This document shows positions 53,454-62,805 of a stretch of DNA of 64,000 nucleotides, one piece after another. The stretch's first letter is position 1. Each line of letters opens with the position of its first letter. The translations under genes were made by a program, and so were the position numbers. The notes beneath the pieces were generated by a model that saw only the letters and a program-made list of their open reading frames with translations, was not told where the DNA came from and searched no databases. The stretch covers positions 1,645,812 through 1,709,811 of the forward strand of contig NZ_CM001022.1 of NCBI RefSeq assembly GCF_000165795.1, written 5' to 3'. The stretch comes from Aminomonas paucivorans DSM 12260. GTDB taxonomy: Bacteria > Synergistota > Synergistia > Synergistales > Synergistaceae.

Positions 53454-54560
53454 TCAGCGAAGGACGAAGAACTCCCGGGGCAAGGCCTGGGTGATCCGGT
53501 CCGGCCCCTCCATGCGCAGGACGTAGTCGTCCTCCACCCGCAGTCCCCCCCGTCCCTCCACGTACACCCCCGGCTCCAGGGTCACCACGTCCCCCGCCTC
53601 CAGGATGTCCTCTCCCCGAGGCGAGACACGAGGGGCCTCGTGCAGCTCCAGCCCGATGCCATGGCCCAGACCGTGGGAGAACGCCTCCCCCCACCCCGCC
53701 TGTTCGATCAGGCTCCGGGCGACCCGGTCCACCTCCCGCCCCGAGACCCCCACGCAGAGAGCCTCCGCCGCGGCATCCTGGGCGGCCACCAACAGTTCGT
53801 GGAGATCCCGGGCCCAGGGATCCAGGGTCCCCACGGCCACGTTGCGGGTGATGTCGCAGACATAGCCTTCGTATCGGGCCCCGAAGTCCACGGTGAACCA
53901 CTCCCCCGGGGCAAAGCGCCGTTCCGTGGGGGTGCCGTGAGGCAGGGCGCTCCGGGGCCCGGAGGCCACGATGAAGGAGTGGGACCCCCATCCTCCCTCC
54001 GCTCCCGAAACCTGCAGGCGATACTCCAGCAGAGCGGCGAACTCCCGCTCGCTCATCCCGGGACCCGCGACCCCCAGGGTCTCCATGAAGGCTCCCGCTG
54101 CCTTCCGCGCCGCCTCCTCGATCAGGCGGAGTTCCTGTTCTTCCTTGATCCGCCGCAGAAGGGGCAGGAGGTCCGAACGGTCCACCCACTCCACGGGGCA
54201 GCGGGACTCCATCTCCCGGTAGACGCGCAGGGACACCCGTTCCGCCTCGAAGCCCACCCGGCGCAGACGAAGACGCCGGATCTCCTCCCCCGCCGCCTCC
54301 ACGAGGGAGCGGTTCCCCTGCTCCACCACGGAAAAGGGGGACTGGCTCCTCGCCTGGACCAGATAGCGCCCGTCGGTGATCAGGATCTCCTCGTCCCGGG
54401 ATACCAGCAGCGCGGCGCTGGTCCCCCGGTAGCCGCTCAGGTAGACGGCGCTCTCCCAGTTCTGCCCCTCCCGAACCAGGAGAAGAACTCCGTCCAGGTC
54501 CTCCTGGATCAGGGCCCCCCGAAGCCGGGCCAGGCGCCCGGCGCAGGCGGAAAAGCTCAC
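53454..54560 (-). CDS. M24-family aminopeptidase (Xaa-Pro dipeptidase/aminopeptidase type)
   Basis: Cytoplasmic metallopeptidase (368 residues) likely removing residues N-terminal to proline. The N-terminal creatinase-like domain (about 1-135) is followed by the pita-bread domain with metal ligands Asp in [11 protein letters not shown], Asp in CDITRN, His in [14 protein letters not shown], Glu in TLEPGVYV and Glu in [11 protein letters not shown] start overlaps the AIRS-like stop by 4 bp. It may contribute to peptide use. Confidence 0.92.
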   Translation of the reverse strand: MSFSACAGRLARLRGALIQEDLDGVLLLVREGQNWESAVYLSGYRGTSAALLVSRDEEILITDGRYLVQARSQSPFSVVEQGNRSLVEAAGEEIRRLRLRRVGFEAERVSLRVYREMESRCPVEWVDRSDLLPLLRRIKEEQELRLIEEAARKAAGAFMETLGVAGPGMSEREFAALLEYRLQVSGAEGGWGSHSFIVASGPRSALPHGTPTERRFAPGEWFTVDFGARYEGYVCDITRNVAVGTLDPWARDLHELLVAAQDAAAEALCVGVSGREVDRVARSLIEQAGWGEAFSHGLGHGIGLELHEAPRVSPRGEDILEAGDVVTLEPGVYVEGRGGLRVEDDYVLRMEGPDRITQALPREFFVLR

Positions 54561-55540
54561 GACCGGACTTCCAGGGGACGGCGCAGCAGTCCCCATAGCT
54601 CCTCCCGGGTGGACACGTCCCCGTGGAAGGCCTCCTGAGCCACCTCCCCCACGGAGGCCCAGGGGATCCCCAGGTCGTCCAGACGCTTCCCCGCCTCCTC
54701 CAGGGCTTCCGGAGGCAACACCGCCAACAGGCTTCCCGAAGCGATGAGGTGCAGGGGGTCGAAACCCAGCCTCTCCGCCGCCCGAAGGGTCAGGGGGTGC
54801 AAGGGGACGCGGTCCTCCTCCACCCGGAAACGGTGCCCCGCCAGGCGCTCCATCTCGCTTACCCCTCCCCAGAAGCCGCCCTCCGTGGGGTCGTGGAGGA
54901 ACCGGGCCAGATCCCGAAGGGCCCGAGCCTCCGGCACCACGGAGGTCAGGGCGCCCCAGGACGCCACCTCCATGAGTTCGCCCCGGTCCATGCAGGGTTC
55001 CAACAGATCCGGCCGATCCTGGGCCAGGATGGACAGACCCTCGATGGCCAGGTGCTTCGTCGCCAGGAGCCGATCCCCGGGGCGGATGTCCCGGGCGGAG
55101 AGCACCCGGTCCGCCATCCCGATCATGGCTCCCATGAGCACGGGGCGGTCGTAGCGGTCGTTGAACTCCGTGTGCCCCCCCGCCACGGCGATCCCCAGCT
55201 CCGCGCAGGCCCCGTGGATCTCCGTCATGAGGGAACAGGCCCCCGCCTCTCCCAAGGAAGGGGGGAGGATCAGGGTCACCGCGAGAAAGGCCGGTTCCCC
55301 CCCTTTGGAGGCCACGTCGTTGGCGTTCACCTGGACCAGGAGCCTTCCGGCCCCCGCTCCGGCCCCCACGATGGGGTCGGAGGTGAAGACCAGGAACTTC
55401 CCGTCGGGCCAGCGGATCACCGCCGCATCCTCTCCCACCGCAGGTCCCACCACAAGCTCCGGACGCGTGGCCCCTCCGAAGTGAAGCACGCAGCGCTCCA
55501 GCGATTCCGGGGCCAGTTTTCCCGAGGGCATGGAGTTCAT
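54557..55540 (-). CDS. AIR synthase-related (PurM/HypE-like) protein
   Basis: ATP-binding protein of the PurM/HypE/ThiL/SelD fold (327 residues). Visible: AVGEDAAVIRW (ATP/Mg), VNANDVASKGGEP, GGHTEFNDRYDRP and HDPTEGGFWGGVSEM. HypE proteins end in a Pro-Arg-Ile-Cys needed for cyanide transfer, but this protein ends LEVRS with no Cys, so it is not a functional HypE by this test although a hydrogenase operon is in the window. Function unknown. Starts with a 4-bp overlap to queH. Confidence 0.8.
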   Translation of the reverse strand: MNSMPSGKLAPESLERCVLHFGGATRPELVVGPAVGEDAAVIRWPDGKFLVFTSDPIVGAGAGAGRLLVQVNANDVASKGGEPAFLAVTLILPPSLGEAGACSLMTEIHGACAELGIAVAGGHTEFNDRYDRPVLMGAMIGMADRVLSARDIRPGDRLLATKHLAIEGLSILAQDRPDLLEPCMDRGELMEVASWGALTSVVPEARALRDLARFLHDPTEGGFWGGVSEMERLAGHRFRVEEDRVPLHPLTLRAAERLGFDPLHLIASGSLLAVLPPEALEEAGKRLDDLGIPWASVGEVAQEAFHGDVSTREELWGLLRRPLEVRS

Positions 55541-56100
55541 CCTTCCTGCCCCTCCCTTCTGCTGTACACACAGCCGCACCAGGTCTGGCGGTACAACCCC
55601 AGCCTGTGGCTTTCCGTCACCGAACGTTTGAATCCGTCGTTTTTCCGCCACACCCGATCCTCCCAGAGGAGACCGAACTGGGAGGCCACCTGTCGCCCCA
55701 TGCGGTTGATCCGCTCCGGATCCTTGTGGGGGCTGATGGTAAGGGTGGTGCAAAGGTGGGTGCACCCCTCTCTTTGCGCCGCCCGTGCCGCCCCCAGGAG
55801 CTGCAGGGCGAAGCACAGCCCGCAGCGGCGACCTCCCTCGGGCTCATGCTTCAAAGCCGCGACCGCTTCCAGCCATCGGGGGGGATCGTAGGGCTCGAAA
55901 ACCGCGGCCCCTCCCCGGCTTTCCGCCAGGGCGCGGACACTCTCCGCCCTGCGGCGGTATTCCTCTTCCGGGTGGATGTGGTGGCCCGTGAAGTACCCCG
56001 TCACGCGAAAGCCCTGGGCCTCCAGATCCGGCCAGGGGACCGTCCCGTCGGGGGCGCAACAGAGATGGAGCAGCAGGGCGATCCCCTTAGAACTCTCCAT
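55537..56100 (-). CDS. queH: Epoxyqueuosine reductase QueH
   Basis: Last step of queuosine synthesis in tRNA, replacing QueG in many anaerobes (187 residues). The cysteine pairs are LLHLCCAPDGT (residues about 12-22), GGRRCGLCFALQL and QTWCGCVYS near the C terminus, with TISPHKDPERIN and FKRSVTESHRLGLY in between, all typical of the DUF208/QueH family. Overlaps trmI by 14 bp. Confidence 0.94.
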   Translation of the reverse strand: MESSKGIALLLHLCCAPDGTVPWPDLEAQGFRVTGYFTGHHIHPEEEYRRRAESVRALAESRGGAAVFEPYDPPRWLEAVAALKHEPEGGRRCGLCFALQLLGAARAAQREGCTHLCTTLTISPHKDPERINRMGRQVASQFGLLWEDRVWRKNDGFKRSVTESHRLGLYRQTWCGCVYSRREGQEG

Positions 56101-56956
56101 GCTCCTCGGAAGTCGGCTCTTTCTGTTCCTCCCCCGGCGCCTCCAGGAGAACCACCGCCTCCGGTGCGGCCTGCTCCTCCGGCAAGACCACGGGATCCGC
56201 CTTGCTGGCGAAGATCAGGTACCCCGTGTGTCCCACCATCATGTCCTCCGGCCGGATGCGCCTCGGGTCCGTCTTGAGGTAGCGCAGCATCAGCTCCAGA
56301 ACCTGGGGATCCGCAAAGTGGTGCTCCCGCAGGACGTCCAGGGTCCGCTCGATCTGGTTGGTGGTGGGCACCAGGATGGCCAGGCGGTTTCCCGGGGCCA
56401 GGGCCTCCTCGGCGGCGGCGATGTAGTCCCAGGGGTTGGGCAGGTCCAGGAAGACTGCGTCCGCATCCCTCTCGTCGAAGCCCTCGTCCAGGCTGCGGAC
56501 CTTGAAGGTGATCCGGTCCGCCACCCCCCAGCGCTCCGCGTTCTTTCGGGCCAGCTCGGAGAAATCCTCCCGCCGGTCGTAGGTACACACTCTCCCCGTG
56601 GGCCCCACGAAGTGGGCGAAGACGCAGGTGAGGCTTCCCGACCCGGTGCCGCACTCCACCACCGTGGCGCCGGGGCCCAGGTTCAGGTGCATCACCAGGA
56701 ACCCCGCCTCCTTAGGGTAGACGATCTGGGTGTTCCGCTTGATCCGCCGGGTGTATTCCCCCAAGGTGGGGCGCAGCACCGCGAAGGACTCCCCGCTGTG
56801 GCTTCGCACCACGCTTCCGTACTCCTTGCCCACGAAGTCGTCATGCCGCAGCTGACCCAGGCGGGAACCCTGCACCGCCCCCTTGGCCAGGCGCAGGAGG
56901 AAGGCATCCCCCTTCTTGGGGGACCAGAGAAAGACCAGGTCGCCGTACTCAAGCAT
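56087..56956 (-). CDS. trmI: tRNA (adenine-N1-)-methyltransferase TrmI
   Basis: SAM-dependent m1A58 methyltransferase (289 residues). Features: an N-terminal beta domain (YGSVVRSHSGESFAVLRPT), TQIVYPKEAGFLVMHLNLGPG, the SAM motif VVECGTGSGSLTCVFA, FLDLPNPWDYI (substrate adenine) and GHTGYLIFASK. The last 35 residues are an acidic, low-complexity tail not usual in the family. Overlaps the transketolase stop by 8 bp. Confidence 0.93.
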   Translation of the reverse strand: MLEYGDLVFLWSPKKGDAFLLRLAKGAVQGSRLGQLRHDDFVGKEYGSVVRSHSGESFAVLRPTLGEYTRRIKRNTQIVYPKEAGFLVMHLNLGPGATVVECGTGSGSLTCVFAHFVGPTGRVCTYDRREDFSELARKNAERWGVADRITFKVRSLDEGFDERDADAVFLDLPNPWDYIAAAEEALAPGNRLAILVPTTNQIERTLDVLREHHFADPQVLELMLRYLKTDPRRIRPEDMMVGHTGYLIFASKADPVVLPEEQAAPEAVVLLEAPGEEQKEPTSEEHGEF

Positions 56957-58895
56957 GGGAAGCCCGAAGGGACAGGAAGGCGTCCCGGATTCCCGGGGCG
57001 TCCAGCCCCATGCGGCGGTACACGTCCCGAGAGGCCCCGGAGTCCCCGTAGCGGGTGACCCCCAGGGTGCGCAGGGGCACGACCCGGCCGGAGCGGGCCA
57101 GGATCAGGGCCACGGAGGCCCCCAGCCCCGTGTCGACGTGGTGGTCCTCCACCGTCACCAGGGGTCCCGTCCCCAGGAGGGGAAGGAGCTCCTCCGGGTC
57201 GAGGCCCAAGGGGCAGGCGGTGTGGAGCACCTGAACCTCCAGGCCCTCCCGGGCCAGCAGGTCCCGGGCCTCCAGTGCCCGCCCCGCCAGGGCTCCCAGG
57301 GCAAGGAGGGATCCGTCCCGACCGGGGCGCAGCACGTCCACCTCCCCGTAGCGGAAGGAGTATCCGTCCCCGAAGAAGGGGGTCCCGTCCTCCCGAAGGA
57401 TCGGGGGCACCACGCTTCGCCCCATGGCCAGGCAGACGTTTCCGGGCTCCGTCAGGGCCCAGCGCACCGCCCGGTCCGTCTGGTTCGGGTCCGCCGGGAC
57501 CACCAGCCTCCAGTCGAAGGTGTTACGAAGCAGCCCCGCATAGTCGATGCACTGGTGGGTCTTCCCGTCCTCCCCCACGTCCAGACCCACGTGGGTGAGC
57601 ACCAGCTTCAGGGAGGAGCCGTTGATGTCGTTGAGACGCTGCTGGTTGTAGGCCTCGTCCAGGCCGAAGACCCCGAAGTCCGCCCACACCGAGACCACCC
57701 CGGCGGTGGAGGCGGCTCCCGCCGCGGTGGCCACGGCATGCTCCTGGATCCCCGCCTCCACGAACCCTTCGGGGCAGGCGGCGGCAAAACCGTCCACCTT
57801 CACGGAACCCGCCAGGTCACAGTCGAACACCAGCAGGGGCGTGCGCCCGGCAACTCCTCGGTTTCTCGCCCCCAGGTCCGCCAGGGCCTTCCCGAAGGCA
57901 GATCGGTTGTCCGTTTTCGTCTCCGCCCCATAGGTGAGGGGACTCCCCGCGTCCAGACAGGGAACGGGCGGCCGGACCTCCCGTCCCCGGGGAAGAGGCG
58001 CATCCCGCAGCTTCACCACCCGTGCCGCCTCGGCCTCCGAAGCCCCCAGCTCCTCCAGGGCCAGACGAAGCCGGTCCCCCGACGCGACCTTTCCGTGGTA
58101 GTCCGGAATCCCCTCCATGAAGGAGACCCCCTTGCCCATGACGGTGCGACACAGCAGGACCGTGGGACGGTCGCCCTCCCGGGCCTCCCGGAGGGCGACG
58201 TAGAGGGCCCCCACGTCGTGCCCGTCCACCTCCGCCACCCGCCATCCGTCGGCCTTCCACAGCGCCACCAGGTCCGCAGGCATGATGGCCTCGGTGGTGC
58301 CGCAGATCTGGATGTGGTTCAGGTCCACCAGGACGGTAAGCCGGTTCAGACGCTCCTTGGCGGCGATGCGTCGGGCCTCCGCCACCTGCCCCTTCACCTG
58401 CTCCCCGTCCCCCATGAGGACGTAGGTCCAGGCCTCGGAACCCCGAGCCCGGGCGGCCAGGGCAAACCCCACCCCTGCTGCCAGTCCCTGCCCCAGGTTG
58501 CCGGTGCCCCAATCGATCCCCGGGACCTCCCGTTCCACGTGCCCCTGGAAGGGGCTTCCCGCCTGCCGGAAATGGGGAACCAGGTCCTCCTCGGAGACGA
58601 AGCCCCAGAAGGCCAGGGCCGCGTAGGCCCCCGGGGAGGTGTGGCCGTGGCTGACCACCACCCGGTCCCGGTCCGGGTCGTCGGGATTCTGGGGATCGAT
58701 CCGGGCCGCTCCGTAGGCCAGCAGGTACAGCTCCATGCTGGACAGGGATCCGGCGGGGTGTCCGCTTCCCGCAGCGGCGGTCATGAGAACCCCCTGGATC
58801 CTCCCTTTTCGCGCCCCTTCCCGAAGCGCCATCTGCTGTTCCTCCGTCAGGGTCGGCGCCTTCATGGATTGCAGAGCTTCTTTCAACGTGTTCAT
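56949..58895 (-). CDS. tkt: Transketolase, full length
   Basis: Thiamine-diphosphate enzyme of the pentose phosphate pathway (648 residues in one chain, not split). Visible: TAAAGSGHPAGSLSSME near the N terminus, the TPP motif LMGDGEQVKGQVAEA followed by VDLNHIQICG, the second-domain GIQEHAVATAAGAAS with VWADFGVFGLDEAYNQQRL and the C-terminal domain (ALGALAGRALEARDLLAREG). The first gene of the tkt-trmI-queH-AIRS-like-M24 run. A DXS-type enzyme is less likely because the middle domain reads as transketolase. Confidence 0.92.
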   Translation of the reverse strand: MNTLKEALQSMKAPTLTEEQQMALREGARKGRIQGVLMTAAAGSGHPAGSLSSMELYLLAYGAARIDPQNPDDPDRDRVVVSHGHTSPGAYAALAFWGFVSEEDLVPHFRQAGSPFQGHVEREVPGIDWGTGNLGQGLAAGVGFALAARARGSEAWTYVLMGDGEQVKGQVAEARRIAAKERLNRLTVLVDLNHIQICGTTEAIMPADLVALWKADGWRVAEVDGHDVGALYVALREAREGDRPTVLLCRTVMGKGVSFMEGIPDYHGKVASGDRLRLALEELGASEAEAARVVKLRDAPLPRGREVRPPVPCLDAGSPLTYGAETKTDNRSAFGKALADLGARNRGVAGRTPLLVFDCDLAGSVKVDGFAAACPEGFVEAGIQEHAVATAAGAASTAGVVSVWADFGVFGLDEAYNQQRLNDINGSSLKLVLTHVGLDVGEDGKTHQCIDYAGLLRNTFDWRLVVPADPNQTDRAVRWALTEPGNVCLAMGRSVVPPILREDGTPFFGDGYSFRYGEVDVLRPGRDGSLLALGALAGRALEARDLLAREGLEVQVLHTACPLGLDPEELLPLLGTGPLVTVEDHHVDTGLGASVALILARSGRVVPLRTLGVTRYGDSGASRDVYRRMGLDAPGIRDAFLSLRASHA

Positions 58896-58963
58896 GGTCT
58901 GGTCCGATCTCCTCTCCGCTTGAGGTTCGGGGCTATTGTACCTCGGGGGGACCGACGAGACGC

Positions 58964-58995
58964 AAAAGCGCCGGGGAGGGTCTCCCCCCCGGCGC
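58964..58995 (-). terminator. Terminator of the alanine dehydrogenase gene
   Basis: Stem GCGCCGGGG/CCCCGGCGC (58968-58976 with 58987-58995), extended by a G/C run; on the minus strand it is followed by TTTT (58967-58964). Confidence 0.85.
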
Positions 58996-59026
58996 GGCCT
59001 GCTCTGCGGGTTTTCTTCTGGGAACT

Positions 59027-60145
59027 TCAGATCTTCAGGAGCTTCTCCGGGGTCAGGAACTCCAGCCCGAAGGCCTCCGCCACGGGGAGACAGGTCACCT
59101 TGCCCCGAGCCAGGTTCAGTCCCAGGCGCAGGGGGAGGCTGTCCCGGCAGGCCTGCTCCCAGCCCTTGTTGGCCAGCTGCTTGCCGTAGGCGATGGTGGC
59201 GTTGTTCAGGGCGAAGGTGGCGGTGCGGGAGTAGGCCCCGGGCATGTTGGCCACGCAGTAGTGCACGATGCCGTCCACCAGGAAGACCGGGTCGCTGTGG
59301 GTGGTGGGGTGGGAGGTCTCGAAGCACCCCCCCTGGTCGATGGCCACGTCCACCAGCACCGCCCCGGGCTTCATGGTCTTCAGATGCTCCCGCCGCACCA
59401 GCTTGGGGGCCTTGGCACCGGGGATGAGCACCGCCCCGATGACGATGTCCGCCTCCTTCAGTCCCTCCTCCAGGGTCATGGGGTCGCTGTACACCGGGAA
59501 GACGTTTCGGGGCATGATGTCCCCCAGAAACTCCAGGACGCCGGGGCGCAGATCCAGGATGGTGACCCGGGCGCCGAAACCCGCGGCGATGCGGGCGGCG
59601 TTGCGCCCCACGATGCCCCCCCCCAGGATAAGGACGTTACAGGGAGCCACCCCGGGCACCCCCGAGGCCAGGACACCCCGCCCCCCGTGGGCCCGTCCCA
59701 GGTAGTAGCTGCCCATGAGCCCCGCCATGCGCCCGGCCACCTCGCTCATGGGCTTGAGGAGCGGCAGGGTCCCGTCGGCCTCCTGGACGGTCTCGTAGGC
59801 CAGGGCGACGATCCCCCGGTCCAGACAGGCCCGGGTCAGCTCCTCCGACGCGGCGAAGTGGAAGTAGGTGTACAGGAGCTGCCCCTCCCTCATGAGGGGA
59901 TACTCCTGGGGCAGGGGTTCCTTGACCTTGACGATCATCTCCCCCCGGGCCCACACCTCCGCCGCATCCTGGAGGATGGAGGCTCCCGCAGTCTGATACT
60001 CCTCGTCGGGAATCCCGGACCCCACCCCTGCATCCCGCTGCACGAACACCTCGTGTCCCGAGTCCACGTAGGCCCGAACGGCGGCGGGAATCAGGCCGAC
60101 TCGATACTCGTGGTTCTTGATCTCCTTCGGGCATCCGATCTTCAT
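59027..60145 (-). CDS. ald: Alanine dehydrogenase
   Basis: NAD-dependent oxidative deamination of L-alanine to pyruvate and ammonia (372 residues). Typical: MKIGCPKEIKNHEYRVGLIP at the N terminus, VKVKEPLPQEYPLMREGQ (Lys near 74), TYFHFAAS with the catalytic His, NVLILGGGIVGRNAARIAAG for NAD, VDVAIDQGGCFETSHPTTH with Asp and VHYCVANMPGAYSRTAT. Together with the adjacent racemase and symporter genes it forms a locus for D/L-alanine catabolism. Confidence 0.97.
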   Translation of the reverse strand: MKIGCPKEIKNHEYRVGLIPAAVRAYVDSGHEVFVQRDAGVGSGIPDEEYQTAGASILQDAAEVWARGEMIVKVKEPLPQEYPLMREGQLLYTYFHFAASEELTRACLDRGIVALAYETVQEADGTLPLLKPMSEVAGRMAGLMGSYYLGRAHGGRGVLASGVPGVAPCNVLILGGGIVGRNAARIAAGFGARVTILDLRPGVLEFLGDIMPRNVFPVYSDPMTLEEGLKEADIVIGAVLIPGAKAPKLVRREHLKTMKPGAVLVDVAIDQGGCFETSHPTTHSDPVFLVDGIVHYCVANMPGAYSRTATFALNNATIAYGKQLANKGWEQACRDSLPLRLGLNLARGKVTCLPVAEAFGLEFLTPEKLLKI

Positions 60146-60217
60146 GGACCTTCCTCCTTTGAGTGGGATTCCCCGTGCCTTGATTGACGGAATATTGGGA
60201 ACAAAAGAAGGTACAAC

Positions 60218-60249
60218 AGATCCCCCAGCTCCGAAGTGCCGGGGGATCT
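60218..60249 (-). terminator. Terminator of the alanine racemase gene
   Basis: AGATCCCCC/GGGGGATCT (60218-60226 with 60241-60249) directly at the alr stop, followed on the minus strand by GTTGTACCTTCTTTTG. Confidence 0.75.
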
Positions 60250-60250
60250 T

Positions 60251-61369
60251 TCAGTCTTCCAGATGGACCCGAGGCACCCGCTCCGAAAAGAGGCCGGGGA
60301 TCTCGTAGACGATGGTGCCCAGCCACCGGGCCATCTCCTCCGCCTCGATGGACCGGTCCCCCTGCCTTCCCAGAAGGACCACCTCGTCCCCCACGCACAC
60401 CTCCGGCAGGGAGGTCACATCCACCAGGCACTGGTCCATGCAGATGGTCCCCACCACGGGAACCCGGTGTCCCAGGATCAGCACCTCCGCCTTGCCCGCC
60501 AGGGCCCGGACGTAGCCGTCCCGGTACCCCAGGGGCAGCACCGCCAGCCTCTCCCGTCCCCGGGTGACGTAGCGCAGGCCGTAGCTGACCCCCGAGCCGG
60601 GGGGCAACTCCCGCAGCGCCGCCACGGAGGTCTTCACCTCGAAGGCCGGGGACAGGGGGAAGGGGACGGGGCACCCGGGAGAAGGACGCAGGCCGTAGAG
60701 GATCACCCCCGGGCGCACCGCGTCCAAGTGCATCTCCGGACAGCGCATCAGGGCGGCGCTGTTGCAGGCATGACGCAGACGCACCCCAACCCCCCGGTCC
60801 CGCAGCTCCTCCAGCACATCCCCGAACCGGCGGAACTGCGTCCAGGTGTAATCCAGACGCTCTTCGTCGGCGGTGGCAAAGTGGGTGAACACCCCCTCGA
60901 AGTCCAGGTTTCCCAAGGCCAGAAGCTCCGGCAGGAGCGAAGGCAGCTCCTGGGGAAGAAAACCGATGCGCCCCATGCCCGTGTCCACCTTCAGGTGGAA
61001 GCGGGCGGGCCGCCCCTGGCGGGTCGCCTCCCGGCTCAGGACCTGGGCGAAGGAAAGGTCCGCCACCGTGGCGGCTACATCCTGGGCCACCAGCTCCCCC
61101 GCCGCATCTGCGGAAGAAGCCCCCATCACCAGGATGGGGTCACCGATACCGCACCGCCTCAGTTCCAGGGCCTCTTCGGGGGTAGCCACGGCAAAGCGGG
61201 TACACCCCGCCTCGCGCAGGGCCGACGCCACGGGAACCATGCCCGTTCCGTAGGCGTTGGCCTTTACCACCCCCATCACCTGGGCTCGGGCTCCCACGTG
61301 GGAGCGGATGGACCGATAGTTCTCCTGGATCCGGCCCAGGTGGACCTCCATTCGGGTAGGACGCAGCAT
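60251..61369 (-). CDS. alr: Alanine racemase
   Basis: PLP enzyme interconverting L- and D-alanine (372 residues). PLP lysine Lys36 in VVKANAYGTG; HLKVDTGMGRIGF, the HACNSAALM motif, RPGVILYGL and the second-domain Tyr/Asp region VGTICMDQCLVDVT. Between ald and the alanine symporter it could feed imported D-alanine into the dehydrogenase as well as provide D-alanine for peptidoglycan. Confidence 0.97.
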   Translation of the reverse strand: MLRPTRMEVHLGRIQENYRSIRSHVGARAQVMGVVKANAYGTGMVPVASALREAGCTRFAVATPEEALELRRCGIGDPILVMGASSADAAGELVAQDVAATVADLSFAQVLSREATRQGRPARFHLKVDTGMGRIGFLPQELPSLLPELLALGNLDFEGVFTHFATADEERLDYTWTQFRRFGDVLEELRDRGVGVRLRHACNSAALMRCPEMHLDAVRPGVILYGLRPSPGCPVPFPLSPAFEVKTSVAALRELPPGSGVSYGLRYVTRGRERLAVLPLGYRDGYVRALAGKAEVLILGHRVPVVGTICMDQCLVDVTSLPEVCVGDEVVLLGRQGDRSIEAEEMARWLGTIVYEIPGLFSERVPRVHLED

Positions 61370-61394
61370 GACAGGACTCCTTCCAGGTCAAAGA

Positions 61395-61421
61395 AGGGCG
61401 GGAGGATTTTCCCCCCGCCCT
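61395..61421 (-). terminator. Terminator of the alanine symporter gene
   Basis: AGGGCGGG/CCCGCCCT (61395-61402 with 61414-61421) followed on the minus strand by TCTTTG. Confidence 0.75.
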
Positions 61422-61428
61422 GTCCGGC

Positions 61429-62805
61429 TCAGTCCTTCAAGACACCGGTACGCCGCTTCTCGTCGAAGTCCCGTACCAAACGCCTCATCTCTCCGGACAT
61501 CAACAGGAGGGCCACCAGGTTGGGGATGGCCATGAGGCCGTTGAGAGTATCCGCCAGATCCCACAGGTTGACCAGGATCTCCGCTCCTCCCCAGCCACCC
61601 AGGATCACCAGGACGATCCAGAGGACCTTGAAGGGCATGATGACCTTGGTCCCGAAAAGGTACGTCGCAGCGGTTTCCCCGTACCAGTACCAGCCCAGCA
61701 CGGTGGAATAGGCGAACAGGGCCAGTCCTACGGAGAGGATCATGGTGCCCGTTCCCCCCAGGACGCTCTGGAAGGCCGACAGGGTGAGCTTGGCCCCCGT
61801 CAGCTCCGGCTGCGCCGTCAGGACTCCCGTGGAAAGGACGCAGACTGCGGTGATCATGCAGATCACGATGGTATCCATGAACACTTCGAAGAGCCCGTAG
61901 ACGCCCTGGCGCACCGGATGGTCCACGATGGCCGTGGCGTGCACCATGGGGGCGGAGCCCAGGCCCGCTTCGTTGGAGAAGACCCCCCGGGCGATGCCTT
62001 TGGTCATGGCGATCTTCACGGTCCAGCCTGCCAGGGCTCCCGGCATGGCCATGGGATCGGAGAAGGCGTAGTGGACGGCGCTGCCGATGGCGGCGGGCAC
62101 CTGGGAGAGGTGGGCCGCGATCACCGCCAGACCGCCCACGATGTAGAAGATGGCCATGAAGGGGGTCAGGTAGGTGGTGACGGTGGAAAGCCGCGTCAGC
62201 CCTCCCCAGATGACCAGGGCGGTAAGGATCGCCAGGGCGATGGCGGTGTACAGATGGGGGATGCCGAAGCCCAGGTTCAGTCCCTCGGCGGTGGAGTTGG
62301 CCTGCACCATGTTCCCGATGCCGAAGGAGGCGAAGAAGGTGAAGACGGCGAAGACCACCGCCAGCCACTTCATCCCCAGGGCTTTTTCGATGATGTACAT
62401 GGTGCCGCCCCGCCAGTTCCCCTGATCATCCTTGTCCCGGAACCGGACCGCCAGGGAGACCTCGCAGAACTTGGTGGTCATGCCGAACACCGCGGAGATG
62501 AACATCCACACCATGGCGCCCGGCCCCCCCAGATGAAGGGCCGTGGCGACCCCGGCGATGTTGCCGGTGCCCACGGTGGCGGAAAGGGCCGTCGCCAGCG
62601 CCGCAAAGGAGGAGATGGACCCCTCTCCCTCCTTTTTCTTCCCCAACTTCCCCAGAACTTCCTTGAACATGAAACCGAAGTAGCGTACCTGGGGGAAACC
62701 CAGCAGCACCGTGAGATACACGCCCGTCCCCACGAACAGGACCAGCATCCACGGCCCCCAGACGATGCCGTTGACGACACCGTTGATCTTCATGATCGCG
62801 TCCAC
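61429..62805 (-). CDS. Alanine/glycine:cation symporter (AGCS family)
   Basis: Sodium- or proton-coupled uptake of alanine or glycine (458 residues, about ten to eleven membrane segments). AGCS features: SSFAALATALSATVGTGNIAG (substrate/sodium site), GGPGAMVWMFISAVFGM, KFCEVSLAVRFRDKD, RGGTMYIIEKALG, RGVFSNEAGLGSAPMVHATA (family signature) and TVLGWYWYGE. GTG start with AGGAGG 7 bases upstream. Adjacent alr and ald support alanine as a substrate. Confidence 0.95.
   Translation of the reverse strand: MDAIMKINGVVNGIVWGPWMLVLFVGTGVYLTVLLGFPQVRYFGFMFKEVLGKLGKKKEGEGSISSFAALATALSATVGTGNIAGVATALHLGGPGAMVWMFISAVFGMTTKFCEVSLAVRFRDKDDQGNWRGGTMYIIEKALGMKWLAVVFAVFTFFASFGIGNMVQANSTAEGLNLGFGIPHLYTAIALAILTALVIWGGLTRLSTVTTYLTPFMAIFYIVGGLAVIAAHLSQVPAAIGSAVHYAFSDPMAMPGALAGWTVKIAMTKGIARGVFSNEAGLGSAPMVHATAIVDHPVRQGVYGLFEVFMDTIVICMITAVCVLSTGVLTAQPELTGAKLTLSAFQSVLGGTGTMILSVGLALFAYSTVLGWYWYGETAATYLFGTKVIMPFKVLWIVLVILGGWGGAEILVNLWDLADTLNGLMAIPNLVALLLMSGEMRRLVRDFDEKRRTGVLKD

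Noticed and set aside
54557-55540. Annotation as hydrogenase maturation protein HypE
   Set aside because: The required C-terminal Cys is missing and no other hyp genes are adjacent.
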